Below are positions 61,870 to 64,000 of a DNA stretch of 64,000 bases, in pieces; positions within the stretch are counted from its first letter, which is position 1; every line of letters begins with the position of its first letter. The notes below the pieces were generated by a model. It was not told where the DNA came from and ran no database searches. It saw only the letters and a program-made list of their open reading frames with translations. This DNA is from Pseudomonas fluorescens (GTDB taxonomy: Bacteria; Pseudomonadota; Gammaproteobacteria; Pseudomonadales; Pseudomonadaceae): contig NZ_LR134318.1 in assembly GCF_900636825.1 (NCBI RefSeq), positions 4,832,001 through 4,896,000 on the forward strand, read 5' to 3'. A program made the position numbers and the translations under genes.

Positions 61870-63608
61870 CAGCCGCGCCCTCCATTGGCTTTCAGCGGAA
61901 TGACCGGGGTGGCATTGGCCTGCTGCGTGGTCGGCAGGTTGTCCGGAGTTACGTTCATCAGGCGCAGGGTGCCGGACATCACACGGCTGAACACTGGCGC
62001 CGAAACGAGACCACCGAAGTAACCGGCCTTGGTCGGTTCATCGATCACCACAACGATCGCGTAACGCGGATCGCTCATCGGGCCGAAACCGGCGAACAGC
62101 GAACGGTAGGAGTTTTCTGCGTAGCCCTTGGTGCCGACCGAGGTCTTGCGCGCCGTACCCGACTTGCCGCCGACGTGGTACGCCGGCACTTGCGCACGGA
62201 ACACGCCACGTGGAGCTTCGATCACTTGCTGCAACATGCCCTGCATGGTTTTCGCCACGGCTTCGGGCAACACTTGAGTGGTCTGCGGCATCTTGTCGGT
62301 TTTGATCAGAGTCAGCGGCGCGAGGCGACCATTGTTGGCCAACGCCGAAAATGCGTGCACCAGTTGGATCGCGGTCACGGAAATACCGTAGCCGTAAGAC
62401 AAGGTTGCAGTTTCAGCCTTGCGCCACTCGCGATAGTTGGGCAGATTGCCCACCCGTTCGCCCGGGAAGCCGAGGCCAGTGTCCTGGCCAAGCCCGACTT
62501 TCTGAGCCAGACGGAAAATGGTTTCGCCGCCGATATCGAAGGCGACTTTACTCATGCCGACGTTACTGGAATTGATCAGAATGCCGGTCAGGTCGAGTAC
62601 CGGGCCTTCGGTCTTGGAAACGTCTTTAATGGTGTATTTGCCGATCTGCAGGGAGCCCGGATACACCTCGACGGTGTCGCTCGGTTTCCAGCGGCCGGTT
62701 TCGATTGCCGCGCTCATCGAAATGGCTTTCATGGTCGAGCCCGGTTCGAACACGTCGATCATCGCGCGGTTGCGCATCATTGCCGGCTGCAGGTTGCGAC
62801 GGTTGTTCGGGTTGTAGGTCGGCTGGTTGACCATGGCGAGAATCTCGCCGGTCTTCACATCCATGATCACCAGACTGCCGGCCTTGGCGCCGTTTTCGAT
62901 GATCGCGTTGCGCAGTTCGCGATTGGCCAGATATTGCAGACGCAGGTCGATCGACAACGCCAAGGGCTTGCCGGCCTTGGCGTTTTTGGTGACCTGGACA
63001 TCCTTGATCAGGCGTCCGCGCCGATCCTTGATGACCTGGCGTTTGCCCGGCACACCGGCGAGCCATTCGTCATAAGCGAGTTCGACACCTTCGCGACCGT
63101 GATCATCGATGTCGGTAAAGCCGACCATATGCGCGGTGACTTCACCGGCCGGGTAGAAGCGGCGGAATTCTTCGATGCCATAGACGCCCGGTACTTTCAG
63201 GTCGAGCACAGCCTGACCCTGCTCAGGCGTCAGCCCGCGCACCAGATAAATGAATTCTTTGTTGGCCTGGGCTTCGAGACGTTCGGCCAGGGCTTTCGGG
63301 TCCTGACCCAGCGCGGCGGCGAGTGCCGGCCACTTCTCTTTGGCGGTCTGCATTTCCTTGGCGTTGGCCCACAGCGTGGTCACCGGCGTACTGACGGCCA
63401 GAGGCTCGCCGTTACGGTCGGTGATCAGGCCACGGTGTGCCGGAATCGGGATGTGGCGCAGGCTGCGTGCGTCGCCCTGCCCCTTGAGGAAGTCACGGTC
63501 AACCACTTGCAGGTCGATGATGCGCCAGCAGATCGCCGCGACCATCAGGCCGAGCAATGCCACCATCAGGCGGAAGCGCCACGGGAACAGCGCGCCTTCG
63601 AGTTTCAT
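61869..63608 (-). CDS. ftsI: Septum-specific transpeptidase FtsI (PBP3)
   Basis: Cross-links peptidoglycan at the septum together with FtsW; beta-lactam target. The product is 579 aa from ATG 63608 with an N-terminal TM helix (about residues 15-34). The penicillin-binding motifs are intact: STMK (Ser291), SSN (347-349) and KSGT (482-485). A preceding in-frame ATG (63611) would add one residue. The start overlaps the ftsL stop. Confidence 0.97.
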   Translation of the reverse strand: MKLEGALFPWRFRLMVALLGLMVAAICWRIIDLQVVDRDFLKGQGDARSLRHIPIPAHRGLITDRNGEPLAVSTPVTTLWANAKEMQTAKEKWPALAAALGQDPKALAERLEAQANKEFIYLVRGLTPEQGQAVLDLKVPGVYGIEEFRRFYPAGEVTAHMVGFTDIDDHGREGVELAYDEWLAGVPGKRQVIKDRRGRLIKDVQVTKNAKAGKPLALSIDLRLQYLANRELRNAIIENGAKAGSLVIMDVKTGEILAMVNQPTYNPNNRRNLQPAMMRNRAMIDVFEPGSTMKAISMSAAIETGRWKPSDTVEVYPGSLQIGKYTIKDVSKTEGPVLDLTGILINSSNVGMSKVAFDIGGETIFRLAQKVGLGQDTGLGFPGERVGNLPNYREWRKAETATLSYGYGISVTAIQLVHAFSALANNGRLAPLTLIKTDKMPQTTQVLPEAVAKTMQGMLQQVIEAPRGVFRAQVPAYHVGGKSGTARKTSVGTKGYAENSYRSLFAGFGPMSDPRYAIVVVIDEPTKAGYFGGLVSAPVFSRVMSGTLRLMNVTPDNLPTTQQANATPVIPLKANGGRG

Positions 63609-63901
63609 CATGGCGCCACCATCTTCACGTCAGCCGCGCCGGGAATGTGCATTTTCAGCTGTTCGGTGGCCAGCACTTCGATGCGACTGTGCGCAGTCCA
63701 GGTGCTCTGCTCGAGAATCAGGCGACCCCACTCGGCCTGCGCCTTGTCGCGCACGCTGAGTTCGTTATAAAGGGTGTTGAGCAACTGCCGGTTCCAGTGC
63801 GCGCTGTATGACACGGCGATGGCCGAGAAAAGCACGCCGATAAACAGCAGCAGCATCAGAAAGCTGCCGCCGGGCAGTGGCTTGGCGAAAAGTTTGCTCA
63901 C
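63608..63901 (-). CDS. ftsL: Cell division protein FtsL
   Basis: Small division protein that joins FtsB and FtsQ and activates FtsWI. The product is 97 aa from a GTG start at 63901, with a short cytoplasmic tail, one TM helix (about residues 14-33) and a periplasmic leucine-zipper-like coil (about 35-85). Its start overlaps the rsmH stop by 4 bp (GTGA). Position between rsmH and ftsI supports the call. Confidence 0.93.
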   Translation of the reverse strand: MSKLFAKPLPGGSFLMLLLFIGVLFSAIAVSYSAHWNRQLLNTLYNELSVRDKAQAEWGRLILEQSTWTAHSRIEVLATEQLKMHIPGAADVKMVAP

Positions 63902-64000
63902 CGCAACTTCTCCGCGACACGCATGACGGCGCTGCGGGAACGTGGGTTGGCTTTGAGTTCGGCATCGGAGGCCGTCTGCGCTTTGCCGTGGACTTTGATT
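63898..64000 (-). CDS. rsmH: 16S rRNA methyltransferase RsmH, C-terminal end (cut by window edge)
   Basis: N4-methyltransferase of 16S rRNA C1402, formerly MraW, first gene of the dcw cluster in this order. Only the last 34 codons are visible, ending NPRSRSAVMRVAEKLR, which matches the conserved C terminus of the family. It overlaps ftsL by 4 bp. Confidence 0.9.
   Translation of the reverse strand, partial: IKVHGKAQTASDAELKANPRSRSAVMRVAEKLR

Noticed and set aside
61671..63770. 699-codon plus-strand open frame opposite murE and ftsI
   Set aside because: A shadow frame; the minus-strand genes have all family motifs.
1..64000. CRISPR arrays, prophage genes and insertion sequences
   Set aside because: No regularly spaced identical repeats, transposase or phage structural genes are visible; the repeats found are REP-type or other palindromes.

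Overview
The window is a chromosomal segment of a Pseudomonas species, most likely of the P. fluorescens group. This rests on GC-rich coding sequence, a dcw cell-division cluster in the pseudomonad order, the isc, secDF-tgt-queA and cyo operons, and several copies of the short palindromic GTAGGAGCTGCCG repeat (REP/REPIN) typical of these genomes. The taxonomic call is inference from gene content and repeats; no 16S gene is present.

Layout. 1-3725: Fe-S cluster assembly operon on the minus strand (iscR-iscS-iscU-iscA-hscB-hscA, the last cut by the window edge), with an IscR-type promoter/operator in front of iscR. 3905-5455: cysE and trmJ, divergent from suhB (5601-6419). 6640-12743: glycine-zipper protein, then secF, secD, yajC, tgt and queA (protein export and queuosine tRNA modification). 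12852-12936: tRNA-Leu(CAA) with its own strong promoter and terminator. 13099-15217: an accessory patch directly downstream of that tRNA, with a PAAR spike protein, a membrane-active effector gene broken by a one-base frameshift, a probable immunity gene (DUF7079-like) and a DUF6429-like gene. 15416-22848: poorly characterised genes (PH-domain protein, proline/alanine-rich membrane protein, PhoD-like metallophosphatase), a YefM-YoeB toxin-antitoxin pair, a class-III aminotransferase with a divergent LysR regulator, and a conserved unknown.

23121-33184: RidA; the cytochrome bo3 oxidase operon cyoABCDE with an 838-bp upstream region; dsbB; then flavohemoglobin hmp divergent from norR. The hmp/norR intergenic region holds a sigma-54 promoter and three GT-N7-AC enhancer sites, a textbook nitric-oxide switch. 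33185-38746: a repeat-rich stretch with cheV, a GNAT acetyltransferase, a small exported protein, a cysteine-cluster protein, and an unusual single polypeptide joining a periplasmic amino-acid-binding domain to a RidA domain. 38747-45045: an RND efflux pump (adaptor and permease) with its own two-component system. 45237-47308: a small exported protein and a membrane diguanylate cyclase.

47458-64000: the peptidoglycan/division (dcw) cluster on the minus strand, in transcription order rsmH (partial), ftsL, ftsI, murE, murF, mraY, murD, ftsW, murG, murC, ddlB, ftsQ, ftsA, ftsZ, then lpxC, mostly with overlapping or nearly abutting ends.

Most of the window is core genome. The parts most worth a second look are the frameshifted PAAR-linked effector locus after tRNA-Leu, the binding-protein/RidA fusion, the palindromic TGCGAC/GTCGCA cluster far upstream of cyoA, and the repeat elements (REPINs, a 130-bp tandem duplication, and several other inverted repeats).
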